From JBJYKD01 sp049310025 (GTDB lineage Bacteria; Bacillota; Thermosediminibacteria; Thermosediminibacterales; Tepidanaerobacteraceae): a stretch of 64,000 nt of DNA. The DNA lies in assembly GCF_049310025.1 (NCBI RefSeq), contig NZ_JBJYKD010000002.1, positions 1 through 64,000 of the forward strand, given 5' to 3'. Shown in pieces: positions 1 through 8,630 of this stretch. Position 1 is the stretch's first letter; every line of letters begins with the position of its first letter. A model generated the notes under the pieces. The model saw nothing but the letters and a program-made list of their open reading frames with translations, was not told the DNA's origin and did not search any database. The position numbers and the translations under genes are program-made.

Positions 1-97
1 CCTCAGGGATACCCACCCTTTGCAATGTCTTTTTAACTTTAATAAAGTAGTGTGAACGAAACTGTGGCTCATCTACAAAATCCAACCTTCACCCCCT

Positions 98-126
98 TTG
101 ACATTGTCGGAGAAATATTATATAAT
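98..126 (+). promoter_or_regulatory. Sigma-A promoter of tRNA-Trp
   Basis: TTGACA at 98-103 and TATAAT at 121-126 are separated by exactly 17 bases, a perfect vegetative consensus. The tRNA-Trp gene begins 13 bases after the -10 box. The remaining 97 bases at the window edge show no gene. Confidence 0.9.
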
Positions 127-138
127 TATATACGTCGC

Positions 139-214
139 AGGGGAGTAGCTCAATTGGTAGAGTAGCGGTCTCCAAAACCGTTGGTTGCGGGTTCGAGTCC
201 TGTCTCCCCTGCCA
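139..214 (+). tRNA. tRNA-Trp (CCA anticodon)
   Basis: A full cloverleaf can be drawn: acceptor AGGGGAG pairs with CTCCCCT, a D arm, an anticodon stem GCGGT/ACCGT with loop CTCCAAA (anticodon CCA), and a T arm with TTCGAGT loop. The 3' CCA is encoded. It stands alone between its own promoter and a terminator, convergent with the minus-strand genes. Confidence 0.96.
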
Positions 215-292
215 TTTTTATTTTGTATAGAATAACTGATTGCAAGGTGGCAAGCATCTCGGTGTTAATTGCCAATCCTATTTTTTCTTAAA

Positions 293-319
293 AAAAAGCC
301 CTTCATAGAAGGGCTTTTT
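293..319. terminator. Bidirectional rho-independent terminator
   Basis: AAAAAGCCC and GGGCTTTTT form a perfect stem around a 9-base loop, with A and T tracts on both sides. It can end both the tRNA-Trp transcript on the plus strand and the convergent minus-strand transcript that finishes at 347. Confidence 0.85.
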
Positions 320-346
320 ATTTTTGGTTTTGCTTATTAATTTAAA

Positions 347-589
347 TTAAATTATAACCGCCTCAAAAATATTGTTGCAATTGGTACAAAACCCCCACAT
401 TTTTCTGTACTTGCCGTAATCATCCATATAATTATTATAAAAAATCAGAAACAACTGGTCACATTTGGGGCATCGAACCCCCAGGGTTTTACCGTTCCAT
501 TCTTCTTGTCTCATTGCATCCTCGCAGGTATCCACGCCTTCCATATAAGAAGGTTTCCACTGGCTTTTAGCCCCCGCCAAGTTATGCAA
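347..589 (-). CDS. Small zinc-ribbon-like protein, function unknown
   Basis: An 80-residue protein that I do not recognise. Two cysteine pairs, CPKC near residue 40 and CTNC near residue 70, are spaced like the knuckles of a small zinc ribbon, so a metal-binding structural fold is likely. The start is a TTG; it is chosen because a strong GGGAGGG ribosome-binding site lies 7-8 bases upstream in frame, while the nearby ATG is out of frame. It follows purB in the same direction with about 110 AT-rich bases between, and ends just before a terminator. A regulatory or nucleic-acid-binding role is possible but not shown. Confidence 0.6.
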   Translation of the reverse strand: MHNLAGAKSQWKPSYMEGVDTCEDAMRQEEWNGKTLGVRCPKCDQLFLIFYNNYMDDYGKYRKMWGFCTNCNNIFEAVII

Positions 590-698
590 TACATATCCCT
601 CCCAGATTTTATTTTTTTATAAGGAAACTCCATCAAGAATCGACGGGAAGGTTTTAAAATTTTTCTCTTAATTTATACTATTTATTTTTTTATCTTTT

Positions 699-2159
699 TT
701 ATACCTTGAGATAAGCCTTTTCACCTAAAAAATTTTTGTATTTTTCCAGTCGCGGGTCGACCACCTCTTCTATAAACTCCATCACCTGGTTTTCACTTCT
801 TCCTATAAATTTTTTAGGTTCCAGCATTTGCATTATCTCATCCCGGGTGAATTTAAAGCGTGCATCGCCGGCGATTTTTTCAATCAGATCGTTTTTATAG
901 CCATCCTTGATGTTTTTAGCCGTTTCAATAGAATACCTGCGTATAATTTCATGCAATTCTTGACGGTCACCGCCCCTTTTTACCGCTTCCATCAATATAT
1001 TTTCAGTGGCCATAAACGGCAGCTCTTCCATAACGTGATTTTTTATGACTTTCGGATTGACTACCAGACCCTCACTGACATTCATATATAAATTTAATAT
1101 CCCGTCAACTGCCAGGAAACTCTCGGGTATTACTATTCTTCTATTGGCGGAGTCATCCAGGGTCCTTTCAAACCACTGGGTTGCTGCTGTGATATACGGA
1201 TTTAACCCGTTCACAATTACGTACCTGCAAAGGGCGGTGATTCTTTCACAGCGCATTGGATTGCGTTTATACGCCATTGCAGAAGATCCGATCTGACTTT
1301 CCTCAAAGGGCTCTTCCACCTCTTTTAAGCTGGCCAGCAGTCTTATATCATTGGCAAATTTATGTGCACTTTCCGCTATGGACTGCAAAACGCTTAAAAC
1401 TCTGCTGTCAAGTTTTCGGGGATAAGTCTGTCCTGTTATGGGAAACGTGCTTTTATAACCCATTTTTTCCGCTATCAACCGGTCTAATTTCTTAACCTTT
1501 TCCTCATCCCCGTCAAAAAGCTTCATGAAACTCGCCTGGGTCCCTGTGGTCCCCTTGGCCCCTCTGAGCATTAGATTTTGTTCCTGATATTCAAGATCGT
1601 CGAGATCCATAACGAGATCCTGAATCCACAGGCACGCCCGCTTGCCGACAGTGGTCAACTGAGCCGGCTGGAAATGGGTAAAACCCAGTGTGGGCATGTC
1701 TTTATATGCCAGCGCAAAACGCTTTAAATTATTTATTACGTTTACCAGCTTTTTTTTAATGATTTCGAGGCCGTCTCTCATTAATATGATGTCTGTATTA
1801 TCTCCGACATAGGCGCTGGTGGCACCCAAATGTATTATTGGTTTTGCTTTGGGGCACTGCTTGCCGAAAGCCAGGACGTGTGCCATTACATCGTGTCTTG
1901 TCTTTTTCTCGAATTCCTCGGCGTCATCAAAATTTATTTCGCTAACATGAGCTTTCATTTCATCTATCTGTTCCTGAGTGATGGGCAAACCCAGTTCCTT
2001 TTCCGCTTCAGCCAGGGCAATCCACAGTTTGCGCCAGGTTTCAAATTTTTTTTGAGGAGAAAAATTGGCTAGCATTTCCTCACTGGCGTATCTCTCAACC
2101 AAAGGGTTCTCGTAAAAATTCTTCAAAGAAAAATCACTCCCATACATTTCTCTAAACAA
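699..2159 (-). CDS. purB: Adenylosuccinate lyase
   Basis: It catalyses two purine steps: release of fumarate from SAICAR and from adenylosuccinate. The fumarase/aspartase-superfamily signature SSAMAYKRNP is present in the C-terminal half and a TS-containing motif (HLGATSAYVGD) near residue 110. At 486 residues it is the long form of the enzyme, close to the length of animal ADSL, rather than the roughly 430-residue Bacillus type. The open frame begins at a TTG (2159); an ATG at 2147 is an equally good start and gives an N-terminus more like relatives. It lies 24 bases downstream of an aminotransferase gene, with a small perfect hairpin between. No other purine gene is in the window. Confidence 0.95.
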   Translation of the reverse strand: MFREMYGSDFSLKNFYENPLVERYASEEMLANFSPQKKFETWRKLWIALAEAEKELGLPITQEQIDEMKAHVSEINFDDAEEFEKKTRHDVMAHVLAFGKQCPKAKPIIHLGATSAYVGDNTDIILMRDGLEIIKKKLVNVINNLKRFALAYKDMPTLGFTHFQPAQLTTVGKRACLWIQDLVMDLDDLEYQEQNLMLRGAKGTTGTQASFMKLFDGDEEKVKKLDRLIAEKMGYKSTFPITGQTYPRKLDSRVLSVLQSIAESAHKFANDIRLLASLKEVEEPFEESQIGSSAMAYKRNPMRCERITALCRYVIVNGLNPYITAATQWFERTLDDSANRRIVIPESFLAVDGILNLYMNVSEGLVVNPKVIKNHVMEELPFMATENILMEAVKRGGDRQELHEIIRRYSIETAKNIKDGYKNDLIEKIAGDARFKFTRDEIMQMLEPKKFIGRSENQVMEFIEEVVDPRLEKYKNFLGEKAYLKV

Positions 2160-2164
2160 ATGGA

Positions 2165-2180
2165 GCAGGGCAAGCCCTGC
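2165..2180 (-). other. Intercistronic hairpin before purB
   Basis: GCAGGG-CAAG-CCCTGC is a perfect 6-bp stem between the aminotransferase stop and the purB start. On the minus strand it lacks a good U tract, so an mRNA-processing or stabilising element is more likely than a terminator. Confidence 0.4.
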
Positions 2181-2183
2181 TAT

Positions 2184-3383
2184 TTATTTTAAATTACTTA
2201 CAAATTCTTCAATGCGGTCCAGGCCGTTTTTGATATTTTCCATGGAAGTGGCATAAGAGAGCCTCACAAAATCATCAGTTCCAAAAGCCACACCCGGAAC
2301 TACCGCCACTTTCACTTTTTCAAGCAGCATCTCGGCAAAGCTTGAAGAATCCTTAATGGGCTTTCCATCCACCTGTTTGCCAAAAGTGCCCGTGATGTTC
2401 ATCATTATATAAAAAGCCCCCTTTGGCATACGGCACGAAAGACCCTCTATTTTGTTTATCCTTTCCACCATGTAGTCTCTTCTCTTAGCAAACTCCCTTA
2501 CCATTTTCGCCACAACCTCATCCTTTTTTGGACCCGTCAGTGCTGCCAGGCTGGCTTTTTGTGCGATAGAATTGGGATTTGATGTAGAGTGGCTTTGAAA
2601 ATTGGTCATGGCTTTGACCAGCTTCCCGGGACCGACTGCAAAACCTATCCTCCAGCCCGTCATGGCATAGGCTTTAGAAACACCGTTTACGACAAGGGTC
2701 CTATCATACATTTTCTCGTTTACCGCCGCAATACTTACATGTTTTTCTCCGTCATATATTAGTTTCTCGTAAATTTCATCAGAAATTACAAAAATATCAT
2801 TCTCTACGGCAATGCGGGCTATTTCCTCAAGATCCTCTTTGGAATACACACTTCCCGTGGGATTGTTAGGGCTGTTTATGATGAGCACTTTTGTTTTTTC
2901 ATCTATTAAAGGTATTATGGCTTCAGCTTTAAGTTTAAAACCACTTTCTTCCGTCGTCGGAACAAAAACCGGTATCCCTCCGCAGAGCTTAACCAGTTCA
3001 GGATAGCTTACCCAGTACGGCTTCGGGATCAGTACCTTGTCTCCGGGATTTAACAGGCAATACAGCGCATTAAACAGGCACTGTTTTGCACCGTTTGAAA
3101 CAATCACCTGATTCTGATCATATGACAGGCCCGTGGTCTCTTTCATGTACTGTGAAACGGCGCTTTTCAGTTCAGGTATTCCAGCTACCGGCGTATACTT
3201 GGTAAATCCTTCCTTGACAGCCGCTACGGCCGCCTCTTTAATATATTCGGGGGTATCAAAATCCGGTTCGCCGGCCCCAAAACCGATGATATCATGCCCT
3301 TCTTTTTTCATTTGTTTTGCCTTGGTATCCACAGCCAGAGTTGGAGAAGGGCTTATGCCCTGGACTTTTTCTGATAGGTACAT
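2184..3383 (-). CDS. aspB: Class I pyridoxal-phosphate aminotransferase (aspartate type)
   Basis: A 399-residue fold-type I aminotransferase of the thermophile/Bacillus aspartate aminotransferase group (subgroup Ib), interconverting aspartate and 2-oxoglutarate with oxaloacetate and glutamate. Visible landmarks are the N-terminal FGAGEPDFDTP substrate-loop motif, SNGAKQ near residue 100, NSPNNPTG near 170, and the PLP lysine in VSKAYAMTGWRIG near 235-245. The ATG start has an AAGGAGGA site. Aspartate supplied here could feed the neighbouring purB pathway. Other 2-oxoacid specificities cannot be excluded from sequence alone. Confidence 0.9.
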   Translation of the reverse strand: MYLSEKVQGISPSPTLAVDTKAKQMKKEGHDIIGFGAGEPDFDTPEYIKEAAVAAVKEGFTKYTPVAGIPELKSAVSQYMKETTGLSYDQNQVIVSNGAKQCLFNALYCLLNPGDKVLIPKPYWVSYPELVKLCGGIPVFVPTTEESGFKLKAEAIIPLIDEKTKVLIINSPNNPTGSVYSKEDLEEIARIAVENDIFVISDEIYEKLIYDGEKHVSIAAVNEKMYDRTLVVNGVSKAYAMTGWRIGFAVGPGKLVKAMTNFQSHSTSNPNSIAQKASLAALTGPKKDEVVAKMVREFAKRRDYMVERINKIEGLSCRMPKGAFYIMMNITGTFGKQVDGKPIKDSSSFAEMLLEKVKVAVVPGVAFGTDDFVRLSYATSMENIKNGLDRIEEFVSNLK

Positions 3384-3404
3384 ATCTTTTCCTCCTTACA
3401 AATA

Positions 3405-4142
3405 TTAATTTTTGGCTTGTGGCAACAATTCGGGGGGAAGTTGAACGTCAATGTCTTTTGCATTGAAATCAAAATAAGATATCGTCATGTTTATAGTCTG
3501 CTCTCCGATTTTGCCTGCATATAAAACAATATCCACATTCATTTTGTGAATTAAAAAGTCCTTTTTGCCAATCCAGGCTTTAAAAGTATATTGTTTGTAT
3601 TTAATTTCATTTGAACTTTTACCGTTTATTATTTTTGCAATTTTTTCTCTGTCAGGTACATACCTGACAACCTTACAATCGATGTCTCCCAATTTTTCAT
3701 CGGGCAAATACTCGGCTTCCACGATTAATTCATTCAGGTCATCAAAAGTCTCTCCCGGGGTTTTTATGATGTTGTCCACTTCGGCGATACCTATGTCCCG
3801 GCTTTCGGTCCACTTTCCGGTAAAGGGGTTTTTTATAAAAAATGCGTCATCTTTTTGATAAATCTCGAGTTCCATCCCCATTAAATCACCTTTTAAATGG
3901 ACTATTCCGGGATTCTGAACCTCCCCCTCAAAAATCACTTTTTGCCTGATATCCTTTACATTAAGCATCGTTTCGATTTTCATTCTATAACCTTTCGTTT
4001 GCTTCATTCTTTCATTGGCTTTTATGACCGCATCTTTCGGCGTTAAATTTTTAAAACTGTTCGAACAGCCCGCCACAAATATTATAAATACGAAAACATA
4101 CAATACTATTGTAAGTCTTTTAACCGCATTTAGATTCTTCAT
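3405..4142 (-). CDS. Lipoprotein with LolA/LppX-like fold (outer-leaflet lipid-binding type)
   Basis: A 245-residue secreted lipoprotein. Residues 1-26 form a signal peptide ending in a lipobox, FVAGC, after which the mature cysteine would be lipidated and anchored on the outer face of the membrane. The rest is rich in alternating hydrophobic strands and resembles the DUF6612/LolA-like lipoproteins common in Firmicutes, whose ligand is generally unknown. ATG start with GGAGGGCGGC. It follows the P-loop ATPase gene by 92 bases and precedes aspB by 21 bases. Confidence 0.7.
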   Translation of the reverse strand: MKNLNAVKRLTIVLYVFVFIIFVAGCSNSFKNLTPKDAVIKANERMKQTKGYRMKIETMLNVKDIRQKVIFEGEVQNPGIVHLKGDLMGMELEIYQKDDAFFIKNPFTGKWTESRDIGIAEVDNIIKTPGETFDDLNELIVEAEYLPDEKLGDIDCKVVRYVPDREKIAKIINGKSSNEIKYKQYTFKAWIGKKDFLIHKMNVDIVLYAGKIGEQTINMTISYFDFNAKDIDVQLPPELLPQAKN

Positions 4143-4234
4143 GCCGCCCTCCGGAAAGTTAAGTACATTTTTATATTCTTCAAAAGTTGCCGGAATCCTC
4201 CTTAAAAAAATAAAAAAAAAGAGGAATCCCCCTT

Positions 4235-5347
4235 TTACATATAACTTTCGGCATAAATATATTTTAAAATCCTGGAAAGGGTTTGCTCACGAATGATATC
4301 GAGCCTTTCGAAGTTCATGTTTGACACATACAGTCGCTCGACGTGCTCATGTATCTTTTTTGCATCTTTCAGGGTTTTTACCGCGCTGTCTATCAAATTC
4401 CAGAACAGGGTTTCATTGAAATTTACATGTTCTTCATACGCTTTTATCTTTTCGGGATCTACCGCAAAATTCATGTCGATGATTTGGTCATTCTCTTTTA
4501 ATCCGGATATCATGTGGGGTTTGACTGATGTAACAAATCCCACATTCAAATCTTTAATTATTATATGTTCTATCTTTTCCGGATTCATAGCGCAATGGAA
4601 AACTTCTACATCAAGACCATTTAGCAGCGCTTTCTCCAACACTCTTTTCATGAAAGTAGCTTTACCGGTGCCGGGATAGCCGCTTACCACAAATCTCTTT
4701 TCGACGCCCTTGAATATGGAGGCCAGGTAATGGACGAGCCCGTCGGGAGTTATGGCGCTGGCGAACATATGCCGTTCGAGAGACCTTTTTTCAAACGCCG
4801 GCGAATCCTTAAAGACCATTTCAAGTATTTCCTGTGTTTTTGCATCTACCAGGCGAAAATTCGTGGCATTAATATAAATGTCCTCAAGGTCATCGTGAAT
4901 TACCCTGGCCGCCTTAAGGTAGTTATATGCTCTTGTATAGCAGCGACTGTATTCTCGTTGCAGTTCTAAAATCCGTTCTTTGCCCCGCTTTATGCCCTCT
5001 TCGTCCCAGTAGTCTCCTAAGTTTATAATCTCGTCCACACATCCCGGAAATTTTGGATCCATCATATGAGGAGCCGTTCCGTCCAGCAGGGCTATCTTAA
5101 AATCCGGCACTACCAATCCGTCGAGAGAATTGGTATCAGCAGAACAGTGAAGCAATTCCAGCTTTAAACCTTCCTTCAAGAGTTCTCTCGCAATCCTTTT
5201 CATGAAAGTCGACTTTCCAACCCCGGGTCCGCCTTTTATAATTAAAATTCTCCGGGCGGAGGGCCAGGATATCACCCGTTCGAAAAATGAAAAATAACCG
5301 TCCGGCGTGTTGCCTCCTGGAAAATAACTTTTAATACTCCCTCTCAT
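4235..5347 (-). CDS. Two-P-loop ATPase, PRK06851-like family
   Basis: A 370-residue protein built from two similar halves. The first half has a canonical Walker A, GGPGVGKST, near residue 40. The second carries GYPGTGKAT near residue 225, where the usual serine/threonine after the lysine is alanine, so the second site may bind nucleotide poorly or not hydrolyse it. The pattern matches the uncharacterised PRK06851 ATPase family seen in spore-forming Firmicutes. ATG start with AGGAGGGG. Function is unknown; a role in sporulation is only a guess from family distribution. Confidence 0.75.
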   Translation of the reverse strand: MRGSIKSYFPGGNTPDGYFSFFERVISWPSARRILIIKGGPGVGKSTFMKRIARELLKEGLKLELLHCSADTNSLDGLVVPDFKIALLDGTAPHMMDPKFPGCVDEIINLGDYWDEEGIKRGKERILELQREYSRCYTRAYNYLKAARVIHDDLEDIYINATNFRLVDAKTQEILEMVFKDSPAFEKRSLERHMFASAITPDGLVHYLASIFKGVEKRFVVSGYPGTGKATFMKRVLEKALLNGLDVEVFHCAMNPEKIEHIIIKDLNVGFVTSVKPHMISGLKENDQIIDMNFAVDPEKIKAYEEHVNFNETLFWNLIDSAVKTLKDAKKIHEHVERLYVSNMNFERLDIIREQTLSRILKYIYAESYM

Positions 5348-5414
5348 AAATTGTCCCCTCCTGAAAATTCACCGTATATTATAATATTTGGAGGAGACGC
5401 GGCCGGTGCATGTC

Positions 5415-5612
5415 CTAAATTTCGTAAATTGAAATAACGGCCTTATCTTGATTTTTTGAGATGCCCAGGATAATTCGCTTGTTTTTTAAATTCTTATTTA
5501 AAAAATCGATTAACTTGTAGAGATCATCGCTGTAGTTGATTTCTTTTTTTGCTATTAATTCCAGCTTGTTTTCACTCACGTTTATTACCTTCCTCATATT
5601 TTTAAATTCCAA
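5415..5612 (-). CDS. YpmA-like small protein (DUF4264)
   Basis: A protein of up to 65 residues. The stretch from DDLYKLIDFLNKNLK through ISIYEI is characteristic of the small YpmA/DUF4264 proteins of Firmicutes, whose role is unknown. The frame opens with a TTG at 5612 that overlaps the end of surE by 19 bases; an ATG at 5597 (MRKVIN) is the more family-like start and overlaps by only 4 bases. Translational coupling to surE is likely. Confidence 0.75.
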   Translation of the reverse strand: MEFKNMRKVINVSENKLELIAKKEINYSDDLYKLIDFLNKNLKNKRIILGISKNQDKAVISIYEI

Positions 5613-6355
5613 CTTTTAATGGTGTCAATAATATCGTACTTAGTCAAATCGAAGTGAACGGGTGTAACAGAAATATAATTGTTTTTCACGGCCCACACGT
5701 CGGATCCGACATCGTTCAGATCTTCTACCACTTCGCCAGCCAGCCAGTAGTATACCCTGCCCCTGGGATCTTTTCGTTTATCGAAGCTGTTTTTATATTT
5801 CCTGCTGCCCAAATGCGTTATATAAATCCCTGAAATATCGCTTTCATCCAGAGGGGGTATGTTGACGTTCAGCAGAGAATCGCCCGGAAATGGATGGTCC
5901 ATTATTTGCAGGCAGAGTTTCCTCGCAAATTTTGCGGGATATTCGTAAGATATGTTTTCATAGGCAGTAACGGAAAAGGCTATAGCAGGTACACCCATTA
6001 TGGCCGCTTCTATGGCCGCAGATACCGTTCCGGAATATATTACATCGGTTCCAAGATTGGGCCCCCTGTTGATCCCTGACAGTACCATATCGGGAGTAAA
6101 ATCAAGTAATGCCTCCAGGGCCAACTTTACACAATCGGAAGGGGTTCCGTTAACCATCCAGCACACCGCATCACAGCCCGGGACCTTGACATTTTCCACT
6201 CTCAACGGTTTGTGCATGGTTATGGCATGGGCCGTAGCGCTTCGCTCCCTGTCTGGAGCCACGATGGTTATCCTGGCTATTCTGGATATTTCACGGGCGA
6301 GAGTAATTAATCCTTCTGAAAAAATCCCGTCATCATTTGTCAAAAGTATGTTCAA
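5594..6355 (-). CDS. surE: 5'/3'-nucleotidase SurE
   Basis: A 253-residue metal-dependent phosphatase that removes phosphate from nucleoside 5'- and 3'-monophosphates. The defining N-terminus LLTNDDG supplies the metal-binding aspartates. VAPDRERSATAHAIT around residue 35 and SGINRGPNLG around residue 95 are further family hallmarks. Length is normal. The start is a TTG preceded by a purine-rich GGTGTGAAGG. It is followed by the overlapping YpmA-like gene and preceded by a TPR gene 16 bases away, suggesting one transcript. Confidence 0.95.
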   Translation of the reverse strand: MNILLTNDDGIFSEGLITLAREISRIARITIVAPDRERSATAHAITMHKPLRVENVKVPGCDAVCWMVNGTPSDCVKLALEALLDFTPDMVLSGINRGPNLGTDVIYSGTVSAAIEAAIMGVPAIAFSVTAYENISYEYPAKFARKLCLQIMDHPFPGDSLLNVNIPPLDESDISGIYITHLGSRKYKNSFDKRKDPRGRVYYWLAGEVVEDLNDVGSDVWAVKNNYISVTPVHFDLTKYDIIDTIKSWNLKI

Positions 6356-6371
6356 ACCTTCACACCCCTAT

Positions 6372-7553
6372 TTAAGCGATAAGAGATTTATTAAAATACT
6401 CTACAGCCTTTTCACTATCTCCCAGCTTTTCAAAGCAAATGCCTTGAAGGGTATATATGTCGGGCCTCTTACTGTTTTTATCCTCTACCTTCCCTAGACA
6501 CTCCAGGGCTTCACCGTAAAGTTCTTTTTTAATCAAACAATAGGCCTTATTAATCAAAACATAATCTGATTGGTTTCTTTGCAAAACCCTATCAAAAATT
6601 TTCAGGGCCTCGTCATAATTTTCCAGGGCCATAAAACACAGCGCCTTGTTGTTTAATAATATTATATCATCTTTTACGGTTCTTTCTGCTTCATTTAAAC
6701 ATTCCATGGCATTTTTGTAATCTCTTAATTTATAAAGGCAATATCCTTTGTTGACCAGCAAATCGCCGTTAATGGGGTCTATTCTGAGGCCCCGGTTGCA
6801 ATACTCCAGCGCTTCCTCATACTTTCCCCGGGCAGCCAGACATAAAGCCAGATTATTGATGGCGGTGATATCATACGGAAATCTTGATAAAATTTTTCTA
6901 TAAAACTCCTCCGCTCGTTTATAATCACCGGTTTTGCTCAAAATGAGAGCCAGATTCATCCTTATAAAATCGTCGTTGGGCGAATGCTTTAGACATTCGT
7001 TAAAGCACATTTCAGCCTCTTTTAATTTCCCCTGAGCCATTAAGCTTAACCCTTTTTTATTTAATATTTTGACACGGGATTCTTCATCCGCATGATTTAG
7101 TGCTCTGTTAAAAAACACCACGGCTTCGTCATACCTGTGGTTCTTATAAAGACAACAGCCTGCCCCGTACAAACCTATAGACTTAAACCTGGAGCTGCCT
7201 ATCAACCACCTGTATTTGGCTTCAGCTTTTTCAATCTCCGACCTTGCATAATAAGTTTCCGCCAAAAAATACTTTATTTCGAAGCTTTTATCATCGAGAG
7301 CCTCCGCCTTTTCAAAAAAAGTCGAAGCTCTTAGATAATCTTTTAAAAAATAATACACTATTCCTCCCCAGCAGTAAAGCTCCCCGGAACTGCCCTTTCT
7401 TAAAAAATTTTTAATGTCATTTAATGCCCTTTCATAGCTGCTTGTCCAGAACAAAAAACTCAGCCATACAAAGCTCAAGTTGAACTTCCTGGCCCTGCCA
7501 TTCCCCTTTCTCACGATATTTGTCAGCAGATTAAAAGCCTCAAACTTACTCAT
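6372..7553 (-). CDS. Tetratricopeptide-repeat protein
   Basis: About 393 residues, nearly all in consecutive TPR units of 34 residues. Repeats with the pattern G..A...Y.EAL..Y..A or close variants can be counted from about residue 45 to the end, roughly ten of them. There is no signal peptide, so it is a cytoplasmic protein-interaction scaffold. The ATG at 7553 is chosen over the upstream frame opening at 7583 because it is preceded by GGGGGG at a proper distance. It precedes surE; partners cannot be told from sequence. Confidence 0.85.
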   Translation of the reverse strand: MSKFEAFNLLTNIVRKGNGRARKFNLSFVWLSFLFWTSSYERALNDIKNFLRKGSSGELYCWGGIVYYFLKDYLRASTFFEKAEALDDKSFEIKYFLAETYYARSEIEKAEAKYRWLIGSSRFKSIGLYGAGCCLYKNHRYDEAVVFFNRALNHADEESRVKILNKKGLSLMAQGKLKEAEMCFNECLKHSPNDDFIRMNLALILSKTGDYKRAEEFYRKILSRFPYDITAINNLALCLAARGKYEEALEYCNRGLRIDPINGDLLVNKGYCLYKLRDYKNAMECLNEAERTVKDDIILLNNKALCFMALENYDEALKIFDRVLQRNQSDYVLINKAYCLIKKELYGEALECLGKVEDKNSKRPDIYTLQGICFEKLGDSEKAVEYFNKSLIA

Positions 7554-7620
7554 CGACAGACCCCCCTTATTTTTTCTTAACATAATATTCTATTTTTTCC
7601 CGGTTTTTCCTTCTGTGGTT

Positions 7621-7653
7621 AAAAAAGAAGGTTTGGCTTCCACAGCAAACCTT
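7621..7653 (-). terminator. Rho-independent terminator after the cysteine-rich gene
   Basis: AAGGTTTG (7628-7635) pairs with CAAACCTT (7646-7653), and the minus-strand product continues into six U residues. It separates the 105-residue gene from the TPR/surE unit. Confidence 0.8.
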
Positions 7654-7664
7654 ATACGTAAGAG

Positions 7665-7982
7665 TCAAGTTTTAACCGGGTCATAAATATTGCATTGCAG
7701 ATGGCAAAATTCTTTAGGCATTTCCATTACTATATTCAACATATCACAGTTAAACCACGTCTGGCTCGAACCCCGTATCAGAAAAGTTTTATGAGGTTTG
7801 AGGTGCCTGCAGGGCCTGTCGGCCATTACCGCCGGCACTTGACAGCCGCCACAGGCCCATTTCTCATCCAAATCTCCAGATTTCAGCAGTGTGTTGGCAA
7901 GTGTGCATTTATAGATCATTCCCGATGAATTGATGGATTGAAAATCTTTATATTTTATCAAAAACGGGCATATCTCTAGCAT
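7665..7982 (-). CDS. Cysteine-rich protein of unknown function
   Basis: A 105-residue protein that I cannot assign to a family. It contains nine cysteines, including an ACGGC motif near residue 45 and an HLQC segment near the C-terminus, giving several possible metal or Fe-S ligands. ATG start with GGGAGG. It stands alone between the kor operon (about 100 bases upstream) and a terminator. It could be a redox or metal-binding partner of the oxidoreductase, but nothing in the sequence proves it. Confidence 0.6.
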   Translation of the reverse strand: MLEICPFLIKYKDFQSINSSGMIYKCTLANTLLKSGDLDEKWACGGCQVPAVMADRPCRHLKPHKTFLIRGSSQTWFNCDMLNIVMEMPKEFCHLQCNIYDPVKT

Positions 7983-8080
7983 ATGTTCATGCCTCCCTTT
8001 TATATAATTAAATTATGAGAGGCATGAATTTATCGTGCTTGAACCTGTAAATCTTTAATTACCCATTTTAAACCTCCTTA

Positions 8081-8617
8081 TCAAATTCTTCCCGCCATTT
8101 TATACCCCTCTTCAAAAGCCCTGAAATTCAGTTGTCTGAATTGAGCCGGAGAATTCTTCTCCAGGGATCTCTTCACGCTGTCATAACCCACTATTCCCGT
8201 CCTCCTCACCAGGATGCCCAGGGCGATCATGTTTAAAATTTTTATGTTGTTGAGGCTTACCGCAGTTTTTGTAATGGGATATCCTTCGGCTTTTCCCGAA
8301 CACACCCCGGGTCTTATGGTGTCACTGTCATAAATTAACAGACCATCGCTGCCGATTTTGTCACAGTACAAATCAAAAGCCGGTTGAGACAAGGTAAAAA
8401 CTATATCCGGCTCCAAAACCTCCGGATACGCTATCTCATCATCGGATATGACCACCTCAGACTTTGAAAAGCCACCTCTAGAAGCTACTCCATAAGATTG
8501 GGTCTGGACGGCATTTTTCCCTTCGAAAAGGGCCGCAGCTTCACCCAGAATCTTCCCCATTAATATCAATCCCTGGCCGCCGACCCCCGCCAAAACCACT
8601 TCTATCCTGCCTTTCAA
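8081..8617 (-). CDS. korC: 2-oxoacid:ferredoxin oxidoreductase, gamma subunit
   Basis: A 178-residue gamma domain of the pyruvate/2-oxoglutarate ferredoxin oxidoreductase family. The glycine-rich start (GVGGQGLILMGKIL) and TQSYGVASRGG near residue 45 are typical. It is the last gene of a D-A-B-C set and assembles with the three preceding products into a cytoplasmic enzyme that decarboxylates a 2-oxoacid to the acyl-CoA and reduces ferredoxin. TTG start, 13 bases after korB. The exact substrate (2-oxoglutarate, or branched-chain/aryl 2-oxoacid) cannot be decided from this subunit. Confidence 0.9.
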   Translation of the reverse strand: MKGRIEVVLAGVGGQGLILMGKILGEAAALFEGKNAVQTQSYGVASRGGFSKSEVVISDDEIAYPEVLEPDIVFTLSQPAFDLYCDKIGSDGLLIYDSDTIRPGVCSGKAEGYPITKTAVSLNNIKILNMIALGILVRRTGIVGYDSVKRSLEKNSPAQFRQLNFRAFEEGYKMAGRI

Positions 8618-8630
8618 GAAAAATCCCTCC

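Noticed and set aside
4143..4234. A terminator between the P-loop ATPase gene and the lipoprotein gene
   Set aside because: The long A and T runs and the repeated GGAATCC look suggestive, but no stable inverted repeat can be drawn.
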